Part shown: one piece after another, positions 1 through 7,818 of the stretch
Layout of the letters: each line of letters starts with the position of its first letter
How positions within the stretch are numbered: the first letter of the stretch is position 1
DNA from: Pseudomonadota bacterium
GTDB lineage: Bacteria > Pseudomonadota > Gammaproteobacteria > Burkholderiales > Rhodocyclaceae
Reading direction: 5' to 3'
Length of the DNA: 64,000 nt
NCBI GenBank assembly: GCA_018241665.1
Contig: JAFEDK010000023.1
Span: 1-64,000, forward strand
The notes under the pieces: generated by a model
Told to the model about the DNA's origin: nothing
The model's input: only the letters and a program-made list of their open reading frames with translations
The model's database searches: none
Made by a program: the position numbers and the translations under genes

Positions 1-21
1 GTCTAGGAAACCCGGGGCAAT

Positions 22-288
22 TCAATTCGACAGCATCCGGGAAAGCTCTTGAACCGCGTCATCCTGGACCTTTGAAAGGTTCAGTTCGAACTCTTCACGA
101 ACCAACGAAGGGATGACGATACGGAATTTCTGAGCTTGAGCGCGTACCCAGCTGGAGACATCGACGAGTGCTCGTGCGCTCTCTCGGGAGAATTCGCGCC
201 GGACTGGTGCTCGAACAATGTCCAACAGTACACAGGTATCGAGAATGAAGACCCACGGCCGACTAACGTCCTCATCGTCGGTGCTCAT
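22..288 (-). CDS. PIN-domain-like protein, probably truncated
   Basis: This 88-residue protein starts with a PIN-domain-like first strand, ILDTCVLLDIVRAP at about residues 15-28. The Asp there is typical of the first acidic metal ligand of PIN ribonucleases. The later acidic residues of a full PIN fold (usually 130 residues or more) are absent, so it is either truncated or continues in another frame beyond the left edge. Its ATG overlaps the stop of the preceding broken gene by 4 bp, as in a translationally coupled pair. By family knowledge PIN proteins are often toxins or RNA-processing nucleases. Activity cannot be claimed for this fragment. Confidence 0.55.
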   Translation of the reverse strand: MSTDDEDVSRPWVFILDTCVLLDIVRAPVRREFSRESARALVDVSSWVRAQAQKFRIVIPSLVREEFELNLSKVQDDAVQELSRMLSN

Positions 289-949
289 CCGTTCTGCTCG
301 GCAAATTTCAACAGGCCTCGTCCGAACTCATATTCAATGGCCAGATCACTTGCACGCTCGAAGGTCCAGCCTCCTTGCTCTATCAGCCATCGCTGCAGCA
401 TGTCCGTGTCCAGTTCGCATCGGTCTTGATTGCAGTGCAGAAGAAAAGCAAACCAGCGCTCCCTGTCCAGCGGGTGGGCTGAGCCTGTTCCATGGTTGGC
501 CAGAATGCTGAAGCGCCGCAAGGCGTCCCCTGCCGCGGGGCTGACCCATGCCGTAAAAGGCTTCTGATCATAAGTGAGCTCACATTTGATGCCCAATGCC
601 ACAGCAGCAGGTTGTATCGCGCTCGTGGTCAGTTCAACAAGGACTGCGTTGTACTCCTGGACGGACTACTGACTTTTTTCGAGCGGGACGATATTGACGA
701 CCTCCGCTTTCTCGCCGTCAGTCAGTATGGCTACCCCGGAAGCGGGTAACCCTCCAGAACCATCCCTCTCGAAAACAAGCAGCGATCTATCGCCGAACAT
801 GCGGGTATTTCCTGCTCATTGGCCTTGTCGCGTAGCCAGTGTGCAGGTAAGTGCTCCTTGATCACATCTCCCAAGCGTTCAAGGGCGGGAGAGAGGCCGC
901 GCACCGTCAGTTCCCGAAAAACGAGGAAGGAGCCCAAATCGTTATCCAT
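285..949 (-). pseudogene. Broken gene of unknown function upstream of the PIN fragment (frameshift plus amber)
   Basis: Two open segments look like parts of one former gene of about 220 codons. The first runs from an ATG at 949 to a shifted stop near 731. Switching frame near 770-785 restores a coherent reading (LVFERDGSGG, then VAILTDGEKAEVVNIVPLEK) that ends at a TAG at 666-668. The same frame then continues as SVQEYNAVLVELTTSAIQ into the segment ending at 285, with the conserved-looking stretch SHPLDRERWFAFLL-like (here AHPLDRERWFAFLL). The 3' part could be translated on its own from the GTG at 602. It lies directly after the recombinase and before the PIN fragment on the same strand. I do not recognise the family. 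Confidence 0.55.
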
Positions 950-954
950 GTGAA

Positions 955-2235
955 TCAATCCCAGGTGGTGTTGGTCGCAGGTTCGTGGAAGCGTGTTTCG
1001 AGTCCACAGTGATTGTCATCCGCGATCTGGTACATCGCGTCGATCAGCCCGTAGATCGTTTCATCGAGTACCTCTCTGGATACAAGGGGAATCGCCAGTT
1101 CGTACTCGGAGCCGTCCGCGTCGAGACGGCGCATGTTCAAGGGTTCGAAGCAGTGCTGTTCAATGGCTTTGCAGGCGCGGCTCATGCCGCGCGCTGACTC
1201 GCTCAGACGGATCAGCGTGAGTTTTACGCGGACAGTGGCAGTCTCGGACGCAAGGCGTGACTCCGCCGGTGCGGCTTTATTTTCAGCAGGCGCCTCCCGC
1301 AAGATCAACCCCTTCTCAAAGCGCGCCTGCAGCCCGGAATCCACCGCATCGATGTAACGCATGGCGGACTTGATGTCCTTCCAGCCGACATAGGCCATCA
1401 AGTCCTTCACGTCCCAACCGCTGGCCCGGGCCCAACCTGCAAAGCCTCGGCGCAGTGAGTGACTGCTGTAGTCTTCCGATTCTTCGATCCCAGCAGCAGC
1501 AAAGATCTCCCGCAGCAGCGGGATCAGGCTTCCCGGATGCAGTCCCGTCGGCGCGAGGTTTCCCCATCGCCCAATCTTCCGAAAGACCTCACCTTCGACG
1601 AGTCCCGAGGTTGCGATCCATGTCGAGTATGCGGTCACGGGACAGAGTCTCGACAAGGCCGGACATTGAAAGTGTCGTCCTGCAAATTCCCGATCGCCTT
1701 TGCTCCGCGGGAGATAACAGGTCAGGCCTTCGCCAGGGACCACGTCGATATACTCAATGCGCAGACTGGAGAGTTCGTCCGCTCTGAAGCCCCGCCAGAA
1801 GCCGATCAGGACCAGCGCTCGATCACGGGTATACCGCAGGAGCGCCCTTCGATCGTCCGATTCTTGGGCAAGGGTTATCCCTCGGTCAAGCCAATCAACA
1901 ATATGCTGCAGACGGTCAAGTTCGAGGGCTTTGGCCTGCTTCTCCTGGCTGGGATGGAGCGCACGGATGCCCTTGAGAACCTGGCGAATCAGGGGGGCTT
2001 TGGTCGGATCAACGAAACCGTGATCGGCATGCCACCGTGCCAGCGCCGCCAAACGCTGGCGCAGCGTGCTGGACGCGAGCTTACCTCCGTAGTCGGCCAG
2101 ATAGCGGGCGACCGAGTCGGTGGTGGTCGGCAAAAAACCTCCCCATTCGACCTCGAAGTGTCGCAAGGCTGACTCGTAGCTCAGACGGGTGTTTTCCCGC
2201 TGGGCGGCCTCAAGGTATTGGTCGAGACGGTTCAT
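955..2235 (-). CDS. Tyrosine recombinase / site-specific integrase
   Basis: A 426-residue integrase of the phage-integrase family that would catalyse site-specific DNA strand exchange, probably of the island it sits on. Counting from the ATG at 2235, residues 1-90 are an alpha-helical core-binding domain. The catalytic domain shows Arg151 in WRGFRADEL, Lys179 in RSKGDRE, His259 and Arg262 in HSLRRGF, Trp285 in VGWKD in place of the second His, and the nucleophile Tyr294 in MRYIDAVD. About 130 residues follow the tyrosine, an unusually long C-terminal tail. A TTG at 2271 is an alternative start. It appears catalytically complete, unlike its downstream neighbours. Confidence 0.9.
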   Translation of the reverse strand: MNRLDQYLEAAQRENTRLSYESALRHFEVEWGGFLPTTTDSVARYLADYGGKLASSTLRQRLAALARWHADHGFVDPTKAPLIRQVLKGIRALHPSQEKQAKALELDRLQHIVDWLDRGITLAQESDDRRALLRYTRDRALVLIGFWRGFRADELSSLRIEYIDVVPGEGLTCYLPRSKGDREFAGRHFQCPALSRLCPVTAYSTWIATSGLVEGEVFRKIGRWGNLAPTGLHPGSLIPLLREIFAAAGIEESEDYSSHSLRRGFAGWARASGWDVKDLMAYVGWKDIKSAMRYIDAVDSGLQARFEKGLILREAPAENKAAPAESRLASETATVRVKLTLIRLSESARGMSRACKAIEQHCFEPLNMRRLDADGSEYELAIPLVSREVLDETIYGLIDAMYQIADDNHCGLETRFHEPATNTTWD

Positions 2236-2352
2236 CCAGGGAAAGGGTATGACAAATCCACTGCGGAACAAACAGCTCCAGGCCCTGGAGCCGAGATGAT
2301 CGGCGATCGGCCGAAAGCGCTAGTATGTCCTTTTCCTGATGATGGAAAGGAC

Positions 2353-3102
2353 ATGTCGGCGATGCTGACCCACTGGGAACTGGAGCATTATCGACAACTG
2401 TACCGCAATCAGATCGACCGGCTTGTCGAGACCTTGACGGTGCGCCTCCTGCCGACCTTCGATTCCGTGCACGCGGAAGTCGAGTCGATTCAACAGGAGG
2501 CCTACCGAGCGAGCCGTGAGTGTGCCAACGATGGTAACTGGCTCGATCCGCAAATGGCCCATGAGGCTGCTTTCGAGGCGTCGTTAGCGCATTTCGACAT
2601 CGTGCTCGATCTGCGCCAAGGGCTTCAGAACATGTTCGTGGTCAGTCTCTATCACCTATTTGAGCAGCAAGTCCGGGCATTCCACGTTCGAGTCCTACGT
2701 CAAAAGCCGCTCAAGTTCGGGCCCGATGTGCTCAAAGCGTGGAACAAGACGCTACCGGGTCCGGTCCTGACCACGGACCAGTGTTCTGGCCTAGATGAAC
2801 TCCGCCTGTTGGTCAATACCATCAAACACGGAGACGGCACGTCGGCCCACGAACTCTATGCGGTGGCGCCCCACCTGTTTTTGGCCGATTGGGAGCAGGA
2901 TGCACTTGATGACCCGACGGTCATTGTCCACAAGCCGGACATCGGGGCACCGTTCTTCGGCTCAGAGGCCCTTGAAGACGTCCCGGTGCATCTTGATCGT
3001 CGCGGGCCGAGCACGCTTCTTGGTTCGGTTCTTGGCCATCTCTTCCGCCCACAGGCTGGTCTCGAAGTGTGTCGATCGCTCGAACACGGCAAACCCGGCT
3101 AA
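2353..3102 (+). CDS. Hypothetical protein with a probably chimeric C-terminus
   Basis: This 249-residue protein is of unknown function, with GGAAAGG just before the ATG. It is mostly helical, and the stretch LRLLVNTIKHGDG near residue 155 resembles the RNxxxH-type helix of HEPN-like proteins, but the match is weak and no function is assigned. From about residue 204 (position 2962 on) the coding strand is exactly antisense to a recognisable DUF3800 remnant. The last 45 or so residues are therefore probably read-through of a rearranged junction rather than native sequence. It is divergent from the recombinase. Confidence 0.6.
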   Translation: MSAMLTHWELEHYRQLYRNQIDRLVETLTVRLLPTFDSVHAEVESIQQEAYRASRECANDGNWLDPQMAHEAAFEASLAHFDIVLDLRQGLQNMFVVSLYHLFEQQVRAFHVRVLRQKPLKFGPDVLKAWNKTLPGPVLTTDQCSGLDELRLLVNTIKHGDGTSAHELYAVAPHLFLADWEQDALDDPTVIVHKPDIGAPFFGSEALEDVPVHLDRRGPSTLLGSVLGHLFRPQAGLEVCRSLEHGKPG

Positions 3103-3177
3103 GACGAAGAACTAGGTGCTGGAGTCGTGCGGGTGACCCGACTCGTCGAGGTATAAGAGATGGACTGTCGGCCTCAT
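2962..3177 (-). pseudogene. DUF3800 protein remnant (N-terminal part)
   Basis: From the ATG at 3177 the reading is VHLLYLDESGHPHDSST, the hallmark N-terminus of DUF3800 proteins (YLDESG). An in-frame TAG follows at 3112-3114 where a Gln codon is expected. The same frame then continues as FFVLAGFAVFERSTHFE, later IKMHRDVFKGL, and ends at a TGA at 2962-2964. Beyond that the sequence matches only the antisense of the neighbouring convergent gene, so the rest of DUF3800 was lost in a rearrangement. DUF3800 proteins are common in phage and island cargo and their function is unsettled. Confidence 0.75.
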
Positions 3178-3421
3178 AATAGAAAATGGGCCGCACAGTC
3201 GCGACCCGTTGAGAATTGGTAAGCCAAGTGGAACAATCGTCCAACGCACCGTGATCGACAGCGCTCTTGACCTAACCGGTAGTGTACTTCGGGCTCGCCG
3301 TCGGCGCAATACATGCCACCATTGCAGCGGGTGGCGATGCCAAAGATGGCTTCGCATGAGTATGAGCTGCTCCTCTCGCCGGCCCCAGACTTGGTCCGGG
3401 CTCTCGATCTCAACGAGCTAA
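3178..3421. other. Gene-poor remnant stretch left of the IS
   Basis: There is no intact gene here. On the minus strand, 3385-3417 encodes LVEIESPDQVW, which I read as the continuation of the RES toxin gene displaced by the IS (see the RES entry). A 30-codon plus-strand frame at 3337-3429 runs into the IS and looks spurious. The remainder (3178-3384) holds nothing I can identify. Confidence 0.4.
3418..3421. repeat. Target-site duplication CTAA, left copy
   Basis: Directly abuts the left inverted repeat of the IS. An identical CTAA lies at 4747-4750 beyond the right end, so together they mark the insertion point. Confidence 0.8.
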
Positions 3422-4746
3422 CAGGGTGATGCAGAACCAAGTGAACGATCCGACCACCCATCTGTCCTAGCCGTATCCCTCAAACCCCAGGCACAGCACC
3501 GATGCGCGGCGAAGTCGATCCCCAGTCCTCGATGTTCCACTATTTCTCGGTCGAGTCCCGGATTCCGGCCGATCATCCGCTGCGGCCGGTGAAGAAACTG
3601 GCCGATTCGGCGCTGTCGGCCATTTCGGCGGAGCTCGATGGGCTCTACGCCAAGGGCGGCCGACCATCGATTCCACCGGAGCGGCTGCTCAAGGCGCAAT
3701 TGCTGATCGCTTTCTACTCGGTGCGCTCGGATCGGCAGTTCTGCGAGCAACTCGATTACAACCTGCTCTTTCGCTGGTTTCTCGATCTGGACCTGGAATC
3801 GGGCGGATTGGATCAGTCCAATTTCAGTCGCCTGCGCGAGCGATTGGTGGAAACAGACATTGCCCGTCGTTTCTTTGATGAGGTGGTGCGCCTGGCCCGC
3901 AAGGACAAGCTGCTGTCGTCCGATCACTTCACCGTGGATGGCACCTTGATCGACGCCTGGGCGTCCTTCAAGAGCTTCAAACGCAAGGACGACAACGAAC
4001 CGCCCAAGCCCGGCGACGGCACCGGCATGGTGGACTTCAAGGGCGAGAAACGCTCCAACGCCACTCACCAGAGCACCACCGATCCTGACGCGAAGCTCAT
4101 GAGGAAAGGCAATGGCCAGCCGGCCAAGCTCAGCTACGGCGGCCACGCGCTGATGGAGAACCGTAGCGGCCTGTGCGTCGATCTGCTCATCACCGATGCG
4201 ACGATGGCCGAACACAAAGCGGCTCGCCAGCTGCTCACCCGTGCCCGGCGTCGCCGGATTCATCCCAAGACGTTGGGGGCCGACAAGGGCTACCACGTGA
4301 AGGACTTCGTTCAGCATTTGCGTGAGCACAAGATCAAGCCGCATATCGCCCGCATTGAAGGGCGCAAGACACCGGGCCTCGATGGACGGACGACCTGCAC
4401 CGAGGGCTACAAGGTCAGCCAGCGCAAACGAAAGCGTGTGGAAGAGATCTTCGGCTGGCTGAAGACGGTGGGCGGAATGAGAAAGACCCGTTTCATCGGA
4501 GAAGCCCGAACCCAGATCGCGGCTTACTTGTCGGCAGCGGCATACAATCTGCTGCGGATTGCGAAATTGCAGGACGTGGGAAACGCAGCATGAAGCGGAA
4601 CCCGGAGTTGGGCGAAAACTCATTCCTCGGCCCGCTCGGCGGGCATCAAAACGGAATTGAAAATCCATTTCGGGGAATGAAGTCATGAGACACCGAATGA
4701 TGAGCGTCAGGCTGGACGTGGGTTCTGAGCTTTTTGCATCGGCCTG
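3422..4746 (+). mobile_element. Complete IS5-family insertion sequence (1,325 bp)
   Basis: The ends are set by imperfect terminal inverted repeats: CAGGGTGATGCA at 3422-3433 and its counterpart, read on the minus strand from 4746, CAGGCCGATGCA (10 of 12 identical). Both ends are flanked by the same tetranucleotide, CTAA at 3418-3421 and 4747-4750. CTAA fits the YTAR target rule known for the IS5 group. The element contains one transposase gene and splits a RES-type toxin gene. I infer that it is structurally complete and was possibly recently active. Confidence 0.85.
3502..4593 (+). CDS. IS5-family transposase
   Basis: A 363-residue DDE transposase that moves the surrounding IS. Residues 1-130 form the helical N-terminal domain typical of this family (DUF772-like), including LLKAQLLIAFYSVRSDRQF. 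The catalytic acidic residues are Asp146 in FTVDGTLIDAW, Asp261 in GADKGYHVKDF, and Glu314 or Glu315 in KRVEEIFGWLK, which carries the Y-(2)-R-(3)-E/K-type context of IS5 elements in degenerate form. It is full length with no frameshift. The start is the ATG at 3502, about 80 bp inside the left end. Confidence 0.93.
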   Translation: MRGEVDPQSSMFHYFSVESRIPADHPLRPVKKLADSALSAISAELDGLYAKGGRPSIPPERLLKAQLLIAFYSVRSDRQFCEQLDYNLLFRWFLDLDLESGGLDQSNFSRLRERLVETDIARRFFDEVVRLARKDKLLSSDHFTVDGTLIDAWASFKSFKRKDDNEPPKPGDGTGMVDFKGEKRSNATHQSTTDPDAKLMRKGNGQPAKLSYGGHALMENRSGLCVDLLITDATMAEHKAARQLLTRARRRRIHPKTLGADKGYHVKDFVQHLREHKIKPHIARIEGRKTPGLDGRTTCTEGYKVSQRKRKRVEEIFGWLKTVGGMRKTRFIGEARTQIAAYLSAAAYNLLRIAKLQDVGNAA

Positions 4747-4750
4747 CTAA
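4747..4750. repeat. Target-site duplication CTAA, right copy
   Basis: Matches the CTAA at 3418-3421 and directly follows the right inverted repeat. On the minus strand it supplies the TAG codon that now ends the 5' fragment of the RES toxin gene. Confidence 0.8.
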
Positions 4751-4940
4751 CGATTGAGGGGCAGGCCTCCTACACCTAAGTGGACCATCGTTTCCAGGCA
4801 CGCAAGCAACACGGACGATGCGCAATGGAGCATCGGCAACCCTTTGCGATTCCAACGGCCGCCTACGATCTCCGCTCCGGCACCCGTCAGGTCATCTGCC
4901 GTATAGTCCGGAGTGTCGCGTGCAATCCGCCATGCGCGCA

Positions 4941-5528
4941 TCAGGCAAAAACCCCAGCCTGGGTCTGCACAAGTAGACGAGAGACCAGTTCTTGCCCTTC
5001 TGTCGTGCCCATGTAGTCCGCCGGCTTCGCCCCTCCCAGTGCAGGAATGGGCTGTTCAAGCCAATCACCGACCCACCTAGCCGCATCGAAGCCTGTCGAA
5101 TCACCTGAGTCTCCTACCATGATTGCGACTTGACCGATCAAGCGCTCCAGTCCCAGCACGCGTTCCGACTGATCAGTCGAAAGCATCTCGCCTTCACGTA
5201 TTTTTCGCGCAATGGTGGCTCGCCGCAGGTCAAGGATACGAACAAGACGCTCCTTCGGAACGGACGTCACTTCAACGATCAGGACCACGCGGGTGGCCGG
5301 AACCTGTCCCCGAATCGCGCCGACAAATTCGGCCGGGGAGGCTTGGTAGAGACTCTTAGCGTAAGCGAGCACGCCGGTGCGAGCATCAGTGATACCTGCA
5401 AGCTTCTTGATCACCCTACCTTGGAATTTCTTCATGGGGTTGATCACCTTGACGCCAGAGGTCGCGCGCGCCTTGGCTTGAGCCGTCTGAACCCTCTTGG
5501 GATGTGGTGTCTTCACACTGAATTCCAT
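4941..5528 (-). CDS. Xre/MbcA/ParS-type antitoxin of a RES toxin
   Basis: A 195-residue antitoxin-like protein. The C-terminal half (about residues 115-195) has the toxin-binding DUF2384 pattern: ERVLGLERLIGQVAIMVGD, FDAARWVGDWLEQPIPALGG, then a terminal GxxxxxxLLxQTQAGVFA. The middle carries a degenerate Xre-like HTH (VRILDLRRATIARKIREGE). The N-terminus is basic and extended. It overlaps the RES gene start by 1 nt, the standard antitoxin-toxin order. The ATG at 5528 is chosen over a TTG at 5534. Because the partner toxin is broken by the IS, this antitoxin is now an orphan. It may still repress its own promoter. Confidence 0.85.
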   Translation of the reverse strand: MEFSVKTPHPKRVQTAQAKARATSGVKVINPMKKFQGRVIKKLAGITDARTGVLAYAKSLYQASPAEFVGAIRGQVPATRVVLIVEVTSVPKERLVRILDLRRATIARKIREGEMLSTDQSERVLGLERLIGQVAIMVGDSGDSTGFDAARWVGDWLEQPIPALGGAKPADYMGTTEGQELVSRLLVQTQAGVFA

Positions 5529-5791
5529 GATCAAACCCGCTCATTTGAGCTTTTAGTATAGCTCCGATGAGGCAACGCTCCGGGTCCGTCCAGGCTGCGC
5601 TTGCCTGCAGCCGAAAAAGCCAAAGAGTCAGTGACGAAGATGCTGCGTGAACGCTCTGCGTCCATAGGGCCAGAGCCCTCTGTACGCCAGAGGCGAGTCC
5701 GTTTGCCTCACTGAGGGATTCAACATTGAATAACACCCTATTATTGAATGTTAGATTTAACGTAAAAGTGAAAATTCAGTCGCCACTTTTA
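5529..5791. other. Divergent intergenic region between antitoxin and kfrA-like gene
   Basis: This is a promoter-containing region. A perfect inverted repeat ATTCAA-CA-TTGAAT lies at 5718-5731, followed by a related ATTGAATGTT at 5743-5752. These are candidate operators for the antitoxin or KfrA-like protein. A minus-strand frame from an ATG at 5736 (MLFNVESLSEANGLAS...) stays open into the antitoxin gene for 106 codons. Its first 60 or so codons overlap nothing else and could be a small gene, but I recognise no family. Confidence 0.4.
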
Positions 5792-5817
5792 GTATGTACT
5801 ATCATGATACGTAATAC
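5792..5817. promoter_or_regulatory. 26-bp dyad upstream of the KfrA-like gene
   Basis: The core is the perfect palindrome TATCATGATA at 5800-5809. It is flanked symmetrically by GTAT (5792-5795) and ATAC (5814-5817), each four bases away from the core. It ends 22 bp before the kfrA-like ATG. KfrA-type proteins are known to autorepress by binding palindromes at their own promoter, so this is a likely self-operator. Confidence 0.6.
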
Positions 5818-5839
5818 AGTACGAAATTAGAGGCAGACC

Positions 5840-6898
5840 ATGGCCAGGGCAGGCATCTACAAATCCGAGGTGGTGCGAGCACGGGACAAGCTGATCGCCC
5901 TCGGCAAGCACCCGTCGATTGATGCCATTCGGGTAGAGCTGGGGAATACGGGGTCGCGGACCACCATCAGTCGCCACCTGAAGGAGATCGAGGAGGAGGA
6001 AGGTCCGGTCACGGGCAGCAAGGTGGCCGTCAGCGAATCCTTGCTGGATCTAGTGGGGAGACTGGCTGAACGCCTCCATGGAGAGGCAAATGCCAGAGTG
6101 TCCGAGACCGAGACACGGTACAGCAAACGCCTTCAAGATGCCCAAGCGCAATCAAAGGCCGCCTCTGATGAGGCGGAGTCCTTTCGCCAGCAACTGGAGG
6201 CGTGTCAGCTCGCGCTTGTGCGTGAGCGGGAGGCACACAAGGACACGCAAAAGGTGCTGCGCGATGAGACCTTGATCCGCACGCAGCTCGTTCAACAGGT
6301 GGCGGATCTTCAAGAGCGTCTGGCGGCCGAGGAAGAGCATCGGCAATCGCTGGAGGAGAAGCACCAAAATTCCCGTGAAGCCCTGGCGCATTTCAGGCAG
6401 TCAGTGAAAGAGCAGCGGGATCAGGAGTTACGCCAACATGAACAGCAGGTGGCCTACCTGCAGGGCGAGCTTCGCGCCCAGCAGGAGGCCAGCAACAAGA
6501 AGCAGCATGAGCTCATTCACGCTCACCAGGAATGCTCGCGCTTGGCGAGCGAATTGGCGGGATCAGGCACCAGCTTGCGTCAGGCAAAGGCAGAGAATCA
6601 GTCGCTCAAGAAGGAGCGGGATGAACTCATCTTTGCCCAGCAACGCCTGCATGAGGTCGAGCAGCAGGCTCTTGAGCGCGAAGCACGCATCGGCGAGCTC
6701 GTCGAACGAAATCAGGGCCTCGAAGCCAGTCGCACTGCGCTGGAAGAGCGTCTGCAGCAAATGAGTCTGGATCTGGCAACTTCCAAGGCTACCGCAGCGG
6801 CCCTGGAGGCGATCATTGAGCGCATTCAGGGAGATGTTGCCGAGCTGGTCACCGAGCGGCGCAAGAAAATGCAAGGGCCGCAAGCGCATGGCTCGTGA
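5840..6898 (+). CDS. KfrA-like plasmid DNA-binding coiled-coil protein
   Basis: A 352-residue protein with the KfrA_N layout. Residues 1-60 form a DNA-binding domain: MARAGIYKSEVVRARDKLIA, then GNTGSRTTISRHLKEIEEEE, matching the GSxxTIxxHL motif of plasmid replication-region regulators. Residues 85-345 are an almost unbroken Glu/Gln/Arg-rich heptad coiled coil. Family knowledge: KfrA of broad-host-range plasmids is an autoregulated nucleoid-like protein involved in segregation. A palindromic operator sits directly upstream. Its presence suggests that this island derives from, or once integrated as, a plasmid. No ParA/ParB or replication gene is seen in the window. Confidence 0.85.
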   Translation: MARAGIYKSEVVRARDKLIALGKHPSIDAIRVELGNTGSRTTISRHLKEIEEEEGPVTGSKVAVSESLLDLVGRLAERLHGEANARVSETETRYSKRLQDAQAQSKAASDEAESFRQQLEACQLALVREREAHKDTQKVLRDETLIRTQLVQQVADLQERLAAEEEHRQSLEEKHQNSREALAHFRQSVKEQRDQELRQHEQQVAYLQGELRAQQEASNKKQHELIHAHQECSRLASELAGSGTSLRQAKAENQSLKKERDELIFAQQRLHEVEQQALEREARIGELVERNQGLEASRTALEERLQQMSLDLATSKATAAALEAIIERIQGDVAELVTERRKKMQGPQAHGS

Positions 6899-6983
6899 CG
6901 CAAAGTGAGTGGATCAGTGCAGATGCGACCCGGCCTGGAAGATTTCACTGGCCGTCTTCCAGAGTCCGAGCCGATCGGGCCAT

Positions 6984-7433
6984 CTATGCAGGCGCAGACT
7001 CGGCCGCATCACTTAAAGTGAATTCCCGACAAAGCTCGAATTCGGTGTTATCCCGATCATTTTGGATGGAGTAGTACCGGTTTCCATTTGCGACTTCGTA
7101 TCGGTGAGACCAGGAGTTCGACGGATCTCTCCAAATCCGAACCAGTGGTTCCATCTTCCAGCGCCGTGTGCCATTCAAGTGCGGCGGGCTGACGAGTTGG
7201 ACGTCGATAACGGTGACGTCATCTTTTCGTTGATCGAGAAACGACAGCAGATCGTGCGAGGGATGGGAGATCAGGATGATCTCCGGGAATTCGCCTTCCG
7301 GAGATTTGACCAAGCAATTCAAGTAGAACCATTCATCCAGCGTAGCCAAAGTGGCCGCTCTCCAGACATTCATTCCATCACCATAAAAATGGGAGGCAAA
7401 TGGATGACGGGCGGCGTTATCGGTAAGAAACAT
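6984..7433 (-). CDS. Hypothetical protein
   Basis: A 149-residue protein with no family recognised. The sequence is balanced and globular, for example NVWRAATLATLDEWFYLN near residue 22 and PEIILISHPSHDLLSFLD near residue 50, with no signal peptide or membrane segment. The ATG at 7433 is preceded by a weak GAGAGAG. It is divergent from the small HTH regulator at 7585. A plus-strand frame over the same interval looks like a shadow because its composition is less protein-like. Confidence 0.55.
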   Translation of the reverse strand: MFLTDNAARHPFASHFYGDGMNVWRAATLATLDEWFYLNCLVKSPEGEFPEIILISHPSHDLLSFLDQRKDDVTVIDVQLVSPPHLNGTRRWKMEPLVRIWRDPSNSWSHRYEVANGNRYYSIQNDRDNTEFELCREFTLSDAAESAPA

Positions 7434-7584
7434 CAGACTCTCTCATGGCAGCGAAGAGCCATCGCACCGGTTATACGGCTCGAATGGCTGGGCGAGGGGA
7501 TTGGAGCAAACGAGGGGGAACCATCGAATGGAATGTAGATTATATTCCGTGGATTGATAATCCCGCCACCGGCATCGTTCGTCG

Positions 7585-7818
7585 GTGGTCAAATCTTTCG
7601 ATGAACTTCGTGCCGACCTTGCCGCCGAGATCAAGCAATCTCGCAAGCGGCTTGGGCTGTCTCAAGAGGCGCTGGCCTTACAGGCCGAGGTGGATCGGAC
7701 CTACGTCTCGCAACTGGAGCGCGGGGTTGCCAATCCCTCCCTGCTGATTCTTCATCGGATTTCTGTCGTACTGGGCGTGGACTTGTCGGTCAGTTTGAGC
7801 CGAACAAGTGATGCGTAA
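7585..7818 (+). CDS. Small XRE-family HTH transcriptional regulator
   Basis: A 77-residue protein that is essentially one HTH_3 domain. Residues 12-68 read IKQSRKRLGLSQEALALQAE, then RTYVSQLERGVANPSLLIL and LGVDLSVSL, with the Q-E-A...YVSQLERG pattern of Cro/C1-type repressors. The start is a GTG at 7585. Small proteins of this type control restriction-modification, toxin or phage genes. No such partner remains next to it, and the following sequence is degraded. Confidence 0.85.
   Translation: MVKSFDELRADLAAEIKQSRKRLGLSQEALALQAEVDRTYVSQLERGVANPSLLILHRISVVLGVDLSVSLSRTSDA

Larger units (their letters stand above)
3385..4941 (-). pseudogene. RES-domain toxin gene split by the IS
   Basis: From the ATG at 4941 the first 64 codons read as a RES toxin N-terminus: MRAWRIARDTPDY, then GGRWNRKGLPMLHCASS and LACLETMVHLGV. 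The frame reaches PLNR and stops at a TAG formed at the IS target site. Past the 1,325-bp insertion the same minus-strand frame resumes as LVEIESPDQVW (3417-3385), matching the RES pattern NRYLVEIxxPDxVW. The ancestral reading therefore also carried TAG where Tyr is expected. RES toxins degrade or modify NAD by family knowledge. Both the conserved C-terminal half and continuity are lost, so the toxin is inactive. The ATG overlaps the antitoxin stop by 1 nt. Confidence 0.75.

Noticed and set aside
285-3421. In-frame TAG codons at conserved positions in three island genes, suggesting amber recoding
   Set aside because: A frameshift and a premature TGA also occur, and TAG is used as a normal stop in the gene ending at 6984, so simple decay explains the pattern.
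3337-3429. Small plus-strand frame running into the IS
   Set aside because: The minus-strand reading at 3385-3417 fits the RES toxin continuation better, and the small frame ends inside the IS.
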